A stretch of DNA of 64,000 nt from Adiantum capillus-veneris (lineage: Eukaryota; Streptophyta; Polypodiopsida; Polypodiales; Pteridaceae), in the NCBI GenBank assembly GCA_014529385.2, contig CM043967.1, forward strand, positions 80,362,278 to 80,426,277. The letters are read 5' to 3'. This document shows, in pieces, positions 44,251 through 54,795 of the stretch (position 1 is its first letter; the number at the start of each line of letters is the position of its first letter). The notes below the pieces were generated by a model that searched no databases, was not told the DNA's origin, and saw only the letters and a program-made list of their open reading frames with translations. Both the position numbers and the translations under genes were made by a program.

Positions 44251-46097
44251 ACCACAATTTTTCTTATCATTTTGCATACTCTTTATTCCGTATAGAAATA
44301 TTTTCTTGTAAGCTTCTCTTATTTTTTATGTGAATCCACTTCAAGGAAAAACCTCAAAAAATACCTTCCACCATGAATCATTGCTTTTCATTAAATTCCT
44401 ATTTTCTACAGGTATTTTTCCTTACCTCTTGTAAATAAATATACATCAATAAAAACAAATGAGAGCCTTCCTTATTTGATTCCCTATATTTTCATGTATT
44501 TATTTTATATATATATAACTCACACTAATTTAGATTCCATAAATTGTTTATATATACTAACTTGTTTTTTTTCATCATATCCATATATTATATTCATGCA
44601 TAATCCACAACCATTCATAATTTCAACAAAAAGGAGGCCATTGAAGTCTGTTTTGTGAAGAAAAATAGGCTTTTTGGAATTTAAAGCAGTGGTTAAAAGA
44701 CAAAATGTGGACCAAGAGCTGAATAATCACTTCAAAAATTTTAGTAATTTTTTGGAGCTACCACGAGTGAGATAGGATTTTGTTGGTGGACCCCAATCTA
44801 TCCACTATTTTCACAAGTAACCCATAGTCTTCTCTCACCTCTTTCCTTACTTCCACACATACTTACACACTCATCCTCCTTCTGCATTACAAAAACTTGC
44901 ACCTTTCATATCTTCTTTTATCTTCTTCCATTTCTATCTCTTCCTTACTCCATAGCTCAAAAATTATCATCTCTCCACATATATAGCCTAAATTCTCTCT
45001 CTAGAATCAAATTCATATTACCATAACCTCTTCATTTTCCACAAAAAGAGAAAAAATCAACAAATAACTAAGCTCAAGCACTGCAAAAGGAGGAGTTTGA
45101 TGATGGAAAATTCAAATTCTCCATGGTCACAAAAAGTACACCGATAGAGTTCCACAACCGCTTCATTCATTAGAGGAGATAGGTGGAAAATTCCCTTTCC
45201 ATCTTGTGGTTTCTATTAAATTGTGTACCTTCTCTTACTTTTTATCATTGTATAAATCATGTAATGCACCTTGAGTGCATATGCCATGTAATTTTAACCC
45301 ATCCTACTAACTACAAATTACTAACACTAATGACTAACCCTTTTTGTAAATTGCACCCTCTACTATCTACTAGAGTAGGTACCTCCAAGTTACTCACCTC
45401 TCTCTTCTTTCACTCTTAATAATTTTTCCGCTTGAGCCCACATCCATGTGACTCAAGGGATAAGGAAGATCCACTCCTATTTTGAAAATCAAAATATTTT
45501 ATAATCTCTTGTTTTGTCAATAAGATTGATTAGATCTAATCCTAATCAAGCCTCCCAAAAACCCATAAATAGAGCCCATTTCTCTTTGTAAAAGCGGTCT
45601 CCACACTATTGTACAGTACATTGAGCATAACTTACTCTAGTCTCTATCTTAGTTGTAAGAAGAGAGAGCCAGCTCTCTATACACCATCACCTTGGTGCAT
45701 AGATAAGCTTGAGCTAGTTTGAGTTTGTGAGTGACTGTGAGTAAATTATACTCCTCCCATCGCTGTTGTATCTACTCCAACATCAATAAAATTGATAGCT
45801 TGGGTGCAATTGTTTTCCAAAGATGCATGCTTTTCTTCTAATTTGGCTTGGTAAACTCACTCGGTTCCATAAGGTAACTTGTTCATTGAAGGTTGTTTTC
45901 TTGTTGCTTGTGCTTGTGATTCATTGATTCGGTTGTTGCTTTGGCTACCATTGTAGGAGGGTGGATGGTGAGAGGGCTCCTATAACCCTAAGACAATGTG
46001 CTAGTGCATAGTGCTATAACCAAATCTGAAGTGTTGTCATTTGAACCTCAAGCTCTAGGTACCTTCTTGTGCAAATCATAAGGTTGCTAGATTATAC

Positions 46098-46169
<72 letters not shown>

Positions 46170-46196
46170 GTGTTTTTAGTGTTTGAGTGTGTTGCA
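44251..46196 (+). repeat. AT-rich region and probable copia-type LTR ending at 46196
   Basis: The right end is placed by GTTGCA at 46191-46196, which precedes a PBS-like sequence. Within it a TATA-like ATAAATAG lies at 45565-45572 and a poly(A) signal AATAAA at 45785-45790, in the order and spacing expected of an LTR. A TC tract fills 46102-46166. The left end is uncertain; TGTTGGTGG at 44784 is one candidate. 44251-44780 holds nothing I recognise. Confidence 0.45.
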
Positions 46197-46197
46197 T

Positions 46198-46209
46198 TGG
46201 TATAAGGGC
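46198..46209 (+). promoter_or_regulatory. Degenerate PBS, tRNA-iMet type
   Basis: TGGTATAAGGGC matches TGGTATCAGAGC at 10 of 12 bases, one base after the putative LTR end. LINE-B copy 2 inserted across this site. Confidence 0.5.
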
Positions 46210-46702
46210 TAGTGTATGAACATGTGGGTCAAGTTGGTCCACACGAGCAAGCTCGATTGACGTTGCTCGCTGCTTCTTGAGCCTTCCCCCCGCCTTCGCG
46301 TATCCCCCCTTTCCCCCCCCTCCTACTCCCTACGCTGTCCACCCAATCCCGCACCCGCGCTGCCTGTACCCTGTGTGCGCAGCCCCCTCCTCCCGCGCTC
46401 CTCTCCCGCACTCCTCTTGCCCGTAACCCAGCCCGCTGCCCCTGCTGCTGCTTCACCCGTTGTCCTTCTGCCGCTGCCCCACACTAGCCCCCGCCCGCTG
46501 CTCCCTCCTTGCCTCCCCCCCCCCCCGCGTCGCTGCCCCGCCCTTGCTCGCCCACTGCTTATCTGTCCTCAGCCCCCCCCTCCCCCCCCCGGCTCGCCCG
46601 TCCCTTTTCTCCCGTTTGCCATTGCCTCCCCCCCCCCCCCCCTTCCCCTTCCCCTTTTTTCACGTCCTTCCCGTCTTCTTCGACTCAGCACAACAGACAC
46701 AG

Positions 46703-47614
46703 ATGGAGGCTCCAGCTTCGCCACAGAGAGACTCTACTGAAGCGCCCTCGCCCGACCCCGCTGAGCCCACCATTCGACTTGCTCTTTCACCGACAGAGCA
46801 AGTGAGCCTAGCCGCAGAGATAGAGCGCTTGCATGCGACTTCTGTCATCTGCAAGATTCTCGGTACCGACCTAGCAGAGGAGAGCTGCGTGACCTTCTCC
46901 GGGCCCGCCTACTTGCAGAGGTGGGCAAGATCTTGGTCATACAGATACTCGGACGAGGCTACTATCAGATCGAGTTTGAGACCTCTGAGATGGCATCCAA
47001 GGTCATTGCCATGAGTTCGTTGACCATCCGAGCAGCTCGAGCCCACTTTCGACAGTGGAGACATGGTTTTGATCCTGCTTCGGATGTTCAGGTAGAGAAG
47101 GTAGACGTCACCATCTCCGTCTGCTTCCCTGGTTTGCGGAGGGAGTACTTAACACTTTTGTCCAGGATAGGCTCAGCGATTGGGACTGTCCTGGAGACAC
47201 CTCGCACAGCAGCCTCAGTAGCTGCCAAGGCGGCCAGCATTCCCTCAGTTCGCATTCTGGTTAGGGACACTCACACGCTCTTGAAGGTCATTATTCTGCC
47301 TCGGGTTAGTGGGGGTTGGTTCAGACAGAGCGTGGAGTATTCGAGTCTCCCGAACCAGTGCTTCATTTGTCGACAGATGGGCCATCTTACGAAGGCCTAT
47401 CCACGGAGGCGGCCTCGACCTAGGGCTCCAGTGGAGGAGGGATGGCAGCAGGTCCGTGGTCGACGGACAGGGGCCACAGAGACAGCCTGGGACTTAGAGT
47501 GGTCCTCAGGCGCCTGCCCAGCAACAGTGGGTTCCCACAGGGAACCGTTTCGGTCCTCTTGAGAAGGATGAGGTCCCTGCTCCAGCCCCCAGCTCAGCTT
47601 CACCCTCGACAGCA

Positions 47615-47651
<37 letters not shown>

Positions 47652-48427
47652 GAGTTCTTCCCCTCCTCCTCATCCTCCCTTCCCACCGCCTCCTGCTCCC
47701 GCCGCCCTCCCCTCCCCGCTCCTCTTCCTCTGCCGGTCCCCCCTGCCCCTCCTCTCTGCCTCTTACCCCTGCTCCTACTCCCCTCCCTCCCGCTCCAGTT
47801 CCACAGCCGACCCAAGGAGGAGATTTCTTGGCAGCGCCTTTGCCACGAGTCGCTTGGCGAGAGAGGGACAGCCTTTCTTGCGACCCCCTCTATAGGTACA
47901 GATGTCTCCTTTTGCAGCTATCCCTCGTGGTCTGACGAGCATCGACTTGCAGATGGGACTTCTTCGACTACGACTTCACTCGTTTTCTCGGTGACCCATC
48001 AGCAGACCATGAGGTAGCCTGCTTCAGGGTCCATGTTCTGTCCTTGCAGCTAGGGGGATAGAGGCCTTGGACTCAGCAGTTGGCTTCTCGTTTCCCCTTT
48101 GCGGCAGGGACCAGACTGAGTGGACTCTCGACTCACTAGCTAAGTTTGTGATGACCCCTCCAGATACAGCAGGATGTAGACACATTTGTGGTCTACTTCT
48201 TTGCTGATACGCAGTGCTTGCCATACTATGTACACATTCATGAGGACTCTTGGACAGAGGAGGTTGCTTTACGGACGGCTCAATCTACTTGGGCTTGGGC
48301 CAGACACTCGTTGCAGTCACGACTATCTAGAGGACGTTCGGATGCGGATTACTCCCCATCCAAGCCAGCCTCGAAGATAGCATGTTTAGCTGCTGCGGCA
48401 GCATCTGTTCTCTCTCGCTCCCCATGA
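46703..48427 (+). pseudogene. LINE-B copy 2 ORF1 (DUF4283/zinc-knuckle type)
   Basis: The ATG at 46703 starts MEAPASPQRDSTEAPSPDPA. A DUF4283-like region follows over two frames (SVICKILGTDLAEE, then ILVIQILGRGYYQIEFETSE and FPGLRREYLTLL). The zinc knuckle reads CFICRQMGHLTKAY, with the last Cys changed to Tyr; in copy 1 it is intact. A Pro-rich segment is coded by a run of 34 C at 47616-47649, and the C-terminal part ends SVLSRSP. The stop overlaps the ORF2 start as ATGA at 48424-48427. Confidence 0.8.
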
Positions 48428-51400
48428 GGATCGTCTCATGGAATGTGCAGGGACTTGGTGGGCCCCAATTTCCGCGTCAGCGGGGCCAACTGCGTCAGGA
48501 GCTTTAGCGCTTCTTTGTGGGAAGAGAGATTGATCTCCTTATGCTTCAGGAGCACCATCTGTGTGAGAGCCACATTAGACATTGTGGTCAGCTCTTGCGT
48601 TTTTTGATACCATTTGGTCAGCTGCTTTTGGACCTGGAGGCATCGAGGGTGGGGTATGTATGACTATTGCGAATTCTTTGCAACAGGCCATTGTGGGCAA
48701 AGGGATTATTGTGCCAGGTAGGGCTCAGTCGATTACTATGCAGGTTCAGGGTTGCCTTGTGGGCTTCCTGAACATCTATGCGCCCAATGTGGTGAGTGCT
48801 CGAGCAGAGTTTTGGTCACAGATAGTTGAGTCTCTGCCGCAGGTAGAACACTGGTGCATAGGGGGGGACTTCAACATGTTGGAGCACCCTTCTGACAAGA
48901 TTGGTGGTAGCCATGCTACTGTGCGTGGGTTGACTTGGCAGCTTGGGAGAGGTTTTGTATGACTCCGAGGGTCTCGGATGTATGGCACTCTAGTTTTGTG
49001 AGGCCCCCAGACAATCTTGCCTTCTCTTGTTCGGACCGCAGAGTGGGAGGAGTGAATCTATCGCGGATAGATCGCTTCTACACTAGTGACCACTTCAGTG
49101 GCTTGGGAGGGACAATTGGCATTGTGGCAGGGACTTCCTTCTCGGACCATGCACCAGTGATCTTCACAGTGGCAGACAGACAGAGGAGAGGGAGCACGAT
49201 GCTTCGCATCCCAGAGAGGGTCTTGCTGGACTCTGCACCCAGAGAGCGAGTAGAGGCTCTCTAGACATAGAGCTTGGACAGGCAGGATTCTCCTGCTGAT
49301 AGAGTGGCCTCAGGACTAGCTCAGATTAGTCGTTTCTTTCTCCAGGAGTCTTTGGCTCGCCGGACTGCAGCGAGAGAGGAGGAGCAGCGTCTCAGACGGG
49401 CCATTGCTTCGTTGCAGAGGATGCAAGAGCACCATCCAGACAGTCCTTGGTTGGAGGAGCAGCTACAGCAGGCTCGCCAGGAGCTTGTTAGCACAGAGGA
49501 GCGACGACATGAGTTTGCTTTTCATCGACAGGCATCTCAGTGGACACAGGTGGGCGACAGAGTGATTGGTGCTTTCTTCGAGGCAGTGGGACCTTGGCAC
49601 TCGCATGCCAAGGTCAGTCAGTTGAGGAGGCCCGACAGGTCAGTTGCTTCTGAGCCCGAGGATATGCGTGCAGTTGCTACTGACTTTTACTGTGAGTTAC
49701 TGTCTGTAGAGCCTCAGTCAGAGCGTCAGGATGCATGCAGGGACCAGGTGTGGGCACAGATGACTTGCCTTGTGACTGAGGAGATGCGTCAGAGGCTTGA
49801 GCTGCCACTTCAGTTGGAGGAGCTGCACACGGCTCTTAGTGCCCTCCCTCGTGGTAGCTGTCGAGGTGAGGATGGGTTGACTCCCAGTTTTTTCTTGGAG
49901 TACTGGTACTTGCTTGGCCCAGATCTCTGTAGTGCTTTTCAGTACATCTTGCACACAGGAGTGATGCCTGAGAGCATGAGTGAGGGCTTGATCTACCATT
50001 TCCAAGGAGGGTGGCTCCTTGGATGAGATTCGACAGTGGCGCCCCATCACCATCCTCAACTCAGCCTACAAAATTCTCGCCAAGGCTTTGAGTTTGAGGA
50101 TCCAGCCACTTCTAGAGAGCCTTATACATGGGACTCAGACAGGTTTTGGCAAGGAACGCAGTATCCTTGACAATATCTTTACTTTTTGGGAGGCTTCTAC
50201 CCTAGCGCGGCTCCATGGCGAGGACCTGATGATTCTTCTTCTCGATTTTGAGAAGGCATACGACAGAGTTGACTGGGACTTTCTAGAGGGCACTCTTCGC
50301 AGGATGGGCTTCTCAGATGCTTGGATCAGAGGGGTGTCAGCTTTGTACAGATAGGCTCACAGTCAGGTACTTTTGGTAGGAGGTAGAGGTGATCGCTTCA
50401 TGCTCACACGTTCGGTCAGACATGGCTGTCCTCTTGCCCCCTTCCTCTTTCTGTTCTATGCGGAGGCGATGAGCAGGTTTTGGGTGTCGCAGCAGGTTGG
50501 TCTTCGGGGCTTAGCACTCCCTATTCGGGGAGATGAGCTTCTGGACGCTGGGTTTGCCGCACTCAGCCTTGTACTTAGATGGCCAGGAGGCCAACCTTCA
50601 CAGGTGTGAGCAGGCTCTGGAGACCTTCTGTAGTGCATCTGACGCATTGATCAATTGGAGAAAGACAGTGGCTTTCTCGGTTGGTAGTGCCCTTTTGCCC
50701 GATTGGATGCCAGGAGAGGGTTTTAGGTGGATTCCCCCAGGGACTGCAGTTCGGTACTTGGGCTGTCAAGTTGGTTTGGACTTGTCCCCCGAGCAGCAAA
50801 TTGCTTCCCTCCTCTTGTCTATCAGGAGGAAGTTGTTACATTGGAGCTCAACACGACTTTCTTTGGCTGGCAGAGTTGTAGTGGCCAACCAGGTGTTGTT
50901 GGCGACTATGTGGAACATCACTTCTTGCTGGATCTTCTCGAGTTCTTGTATCAGCCAGGTAGAAAGGCTGATCAGGAACTTCCTTTGGTCAGGACGTGAC
51001 ACTCAGATAGTCCGAGCCAAAGTGGCTTGGCAGGTCATCACTCTCCCTTGTTCACAGGGAGGGCTTGGGATCATTGACCCAGCACAGCAGAGCTGAGCCC
51101 TTATTGGAAAGTTCATAGTCGGAGGACTTCTTCCAGGTGAGGAGCCCTGGAAGGAGTTCTTGCTACAGCGGCTTTGTGCTAGGGTGCCTCAGGCTAGAGG
51201 CCCTTGGCGACCTTCGACCAGATGGATCTTCATAGAGATGCGTAGAGTTGGTTTGAGTAGGAGACTGGAGGACCGCTTCGCTGTGAGTTTGCTTCGATCT
51301 TGGGAGCACTTGCGGCGAGGCCTGGAGCAGCGGTAGCCTACTTGCACGGAGAAGCGCCTGTGATAGCCCCTTGTTTGGAACCCCATGGTTAGCACTCAGA

Positions 51401-52280
51401 GAGGCCACTTGGTTGGTGGTCGGCCTCATGTTTCTTGGGGTCCCATGGCAGCGGGTCCAGCGTGCTCTCTAGGTGACTGGCTAGAGTTTTCAGGCTTGTT
51501 AGAGGAGATGCAGGGTTTCCAACTACAGGGCATGAGAAGGGTGCAGAGCATGTGCCACGACATCTCAGAGGCAGTTCTAGCTGAGTGGCTCACACCTCTC
51601 GAGCGAGTAGCACCTAGGTGGATGGGAGCCTTCACAGGATTGGAGGTTCTCATCTCTGTCCGGGTGTTCTATCCCTGTTCTTCGAGCTACAGGGTGAGAG
51701 ACGCCTGCAGCGAGTTGCAGTAGAGGCCTCGCAGGTGGCAGAGTGCTGTTTTCAGAGGATCCGAGTGGTGGGCATCTGTGGGAGGACTTGTGTCATCGAT
51801 CCTGACCGAGCAGCTCTTGAGACTGGACACTGGAGACTGTGGGCTTGGGAGTGTTGTCCACTGGCACGAGTACAGTGGGATCCTGGAGAGTGGCTTTGGA
51901 GAGACCCTCTCTCTTCCGCAGACCACCCAGGTGTCCCGTTTTTTCAGTACGCTGTTCGACTGGGACATCATATACTAGCAGCTTACTCCATAGGAGTGGT
52001 GCAGTGAGAGAGGAGTGTCGGGAGCTCATCAGTGGCTTGACACTCTGGTTCATCTGGCGGGCCCGCTGCTTCCGCATCTCTGAGGCTCGCCCTGTGCCAC
52101 CGGCAGAGACTGTTCGCGATCTTTGGCCAGAGCTGATCCACACTCTCAGAGGACAGCTCGAGAGACTACAGGGCAGCTCCGACCGCATGTGGGAGCGCAG
52201 AGAGGCTTTCCTTCAACTATGCGTCCTGGGCCTTTCTACACCATGGTCCAGGGTGTACTCCGATGGCACTACCGACCACC
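48424..52280 (+). pseudogene. LINE-B copy 2 ORF2: APE endonuclease, RT, C-terminal region
   Basis: MRIVSWNVQGLGG starts the endonuclease, followed by IDLLMLQEHHL, CIGGDFNMLEHP and FSDHAPVIF. The RT has GEDGLTPSFFLEYW, DEIRQWRPITILNSAYKILA, LLLDFEKAYDRVDWDF and GCPLAPFLFLFYAEAM. Near 50545-50560 a small deletion removes the Asp pair of the FADD box. The C-terminal region reads ECRELISGLTLWFIWRARCF in a shifted frame, without the zf-RVT cysteines of LINE-C. A CAG to TAG stop lies near 48505, and stops and frameshifts occur near 48958, 49262, 50025 and 51095. Confidence 0.85.
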
Positions 52281-52467
52281 TGTGTGGCTTTTCCCTCCCC
52301 CCATTTCTTGATTTAGCCCCATTGTACATATGCTGTTTTTTCATTGGGAGAGTCTCCCCATCATGGTTGTTGTAGTCCTCTCTTGAAGAGGTGGTTGTAG
52401 CCCTATGGGCAGTTTCATTAACTAATAGAAGGATCTTTTTCTCGGAAAAAAAAAAGGGCTAGTGTAT

Positions 52468-52681
52468 ATCTCTTGCTCGATTGTGGGTTTGCTCTATAAT
52501 TCTCCTTTCTTGCGTCCTAGTTCGCTCTCAAACTAGGTGGTGCCCCTTGTGTAGTTGGGTTGTGGCTGTGGGTTTGTTGTCTTGCTTGTGTTGTGTTGTG
52601 CCCCAACCCCATTGAGTAGCACGGGAGCCTTGAAAGGTGTCTAGAGGTTGTTCTTCTTGTTGCTTGCCCCGGACCGCCGCA
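52468..52681 (+). other. Probable leader of the copia-type element
   Basis: This joins directly to 46217 once LINE-B is removed. It has no ORF and is GT-rich. It is cut off on the right by a LINE-A fragment. Confidence 0.4.
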
Positions 52682-53950
52682 GTATCTTGGGGTAGTCTTC
52701 AGCAGACCGGCATTTTCATTGAGGAGAGCAGCAGAGACTAGATTGACGACAACTTATGTAGCCTTGGGAGGTTGGAGAAGTGTGTTCGCAGGTTCAGTTT
52801 CAAGAACCTCGAACAAAGCTATGACTTTTTGACACTCTAGTGGCTTCAGCTATGCTCTATGAGGGCAGATCTGGTAGCACTGATGGATGGAGATGTATGG
52901 AGAGGCCTCTAGTCTCTATGATCCCTCGGATGATTCAGGCTAAAGCCTCAGTGCCAGATTATTCGGACTGAGCTAGCTGCCCCTCCTCTCGTAGTTGAGG
53001 CCTTTACTAAATGAGTTTCCTTTATGCATAATTTTTGGGACCTTCCCAGAGGCAGATATACTCCGCTAGCACTTGAGTGATCCAGACAGCTAGCACTACA
53101 AGGGGACACAACATGTTGGTGTGGGCAGATGACATCATGGTTTCAGTCATACAGCTTCCGCATGGATAGATTGCCTCCATTCCAGTACTCCTTGGATGCA
53201 CCCTCCCTTTCTCTCACATGGATGGAGACCACCAGACTTATACGTCAGGATTTGATTCAACTAGATACCAGAAGCACATGGATACAGCTACAGCCTTTAA
53301 AGAGTTGGACACGAAGATGGCTTTCTATAGAGATCATCTCCTCCAACTAACATACGATGGATATTTGATCAGACCGGCCTATATGGACACTCATTTATCT
53401 GATATGATACAATGTGCTATTGGTCAGATGCGCACATCATCGCATCAGCTAGAGTTCGAGACTGGCAGATTTAGGAGAGTACCAACAGAAGCGAGGATAT
53501 GCCAGTTATGTCATATAGAGCAAGAGACAGAGTTACATCACATTTGTCATTGTCCGGTATACTACGAGAAACGAGGCCGCTTTCACTGTCTATTCAGAGA
53601 GGGATTTGGACCGTTGGCTAGAGTCATGAGATATCAGGATCAGAGATGCCTCGGGTTGCTTTTGCTAGAGCTGCGTAGACACAGGGAAAGTCTCTGGAGG
53701 AGACCAGGGAGTGGGAGACATTCACAGAGGGAGATCACTGACCTCTTTAGAGCAAGGACTCAGCAGCCAGATGAGCATGCTTCGTAGCAGACTTCAGAGC
53801 CCACAGAGCCACTGAGCTCGGGAGAGCTAGATGCCCCACGTCTACAGGGGTGACCACAACATCGACGGAGGCTCCACCAGAGAATCAGGACTATTCTAGC
53901 ACGACATGGGAGACGCCCAATACGATTATTTACAGAGGCGGACATTGACG
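52682..53950 (+). mobile_element. LINE-A fragment (end of RT and C-terminal domain)
   Basis: The fragment begins at the LGVVFSRPAFSLRRAAETRL position and runs to near the ORF2 end. The last 570 bp keep one frame (53218-53787) with DTHLSDMIQCAIGQMRTSSH, the RICQLCHIEQETELHHIC Cys/His motif, RGRFHCLFREGFGPL and the PIP-like QREITDLF at 53725-53748 (F to L at the first aromatic). No 3' UTR or tail is present. It is closest to the 2173-2976 fragment. Confidence 0.8.
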
Positions 53951-53951
53951 A

Positions 53952-54125
53952 CTCAACATACACTTTCCGGTTAAAGAAGGCGGGTTTTTCATCCATCTGG
54001 TACATAGGCCATTTGTTATGAATGAGTGCAGGAACTGTCCAAACCATGGCTGATAGGGGGTCAATCTTCAAAGGGCTATCATGGTTGATACACAAGTTTG
54101 AGCTCCACTGGTGTTTCCCCTGTCT
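53952..54125 (-). pseudogene. Ty1/copia reverse transcriptase fragment
   Basis: The minus strand reads HNKWPMYQMDEKPAFFN then KVYVES. This matches the copia RT signature of an Asn-Lys-Trp run, a YQMDVKSAFLNG motif and a VYVEQP end, with several substitutions. It is about 60 residues long and cut off at its C-terminal end by the LINE-A fragment. Confidence 0.65.
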
Positions 54126-54129
54126 CATA

Positions 54130-54795
54130 GGTCACAAATCTCTATGCGACAGTCTCCGAACAATGAAAATCCCATCATCCTGTTAAAAGGCTCTCTCGCC
54201 CTCTTTCCAAGCTTGCATATTTGGGGCATGCAAGCCTTTATATGTTCCACCTTGGAGCTTTGTAAGATCATTGTCAACAAATATAGGTTACTGGAGAGGC
54301 CTTGTAGCACAGCCCTCCATAAAGTAGCGAATGCTCTGTGAAAAGGGTTAGTGTAACAAAACTTCTAAGCAGCCTGCCATCTTTCAAGAAACTGTGGTCA
54401 CTTTTTCATCTAAAATTCGCTTTGTGTGCTTATTGTGTCCGGGAAAGGTGGGAGTAGATCTCCCTGCTCTTTTTGCTCAAGTCTAAAGGAAAATAAAGAT
54501 TGGACTCTTTTTTATTTGATTACTTTCATAGTACAATTTAACTTACAGGGTCTAGGTCTAAAGTTCCTATTTCTTCTTTGGTTCAATATTCAAAGGTAAA
54601 ACCAATGATTTTTTTTTTTTGGTCAGCTATGGTAGGTATTTATAGACGGACTTAAAAACAATATAAACGAAAAGGCTTTTTCCTTGTAAAATTACATTAT
54701 CTGTCAGCCTGAACATTTGTACCTCATTTAGTCTTACATATTGTCCTCTCTGTTTTTATGTGTGGCTAAACTACAGTTCTGAACATGTTTTCCAG
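54130..54795. other. Probable TAF5 intron sequence upstream of the first visible exon
   Basis: AT-rich with no ORF. It ends in the pyrimidine-containing acceptor TTTTCCAG at 54788-54795. Confidence 0.5.

Larger units (their letters stand above)
46218..52455 (+). mobile_element. LINE-B copy 2, full-length plant L1 with poly(A) and TSD
   Basis: A 6.2-kb L1 with a C-rich 5' UTR (46218-46702), ORF1, ORF2, a 3' UTR and an A run at 52446-52455. Its target duplication is AAGGGCTAGTGTAT (46204-46217 and 52454-52467; the first two A may belong to the tail). Both flanks join into a copia-type LTR, PBS and leader. Frameshifts, stops and a damaged RT active site make it inactive. It is the sister of 19831-32100. 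Confidence 0.9.

Noticed and set aside
46375-47815. Pro-rich and Gly-rich ORFs on both strands, also at 30744-31154
   Set aside because: They come from C/G homopolymer tracts in the 5' UTR and ORF1 of LINE-B. Only the frame matching the sister copy is meaningful.
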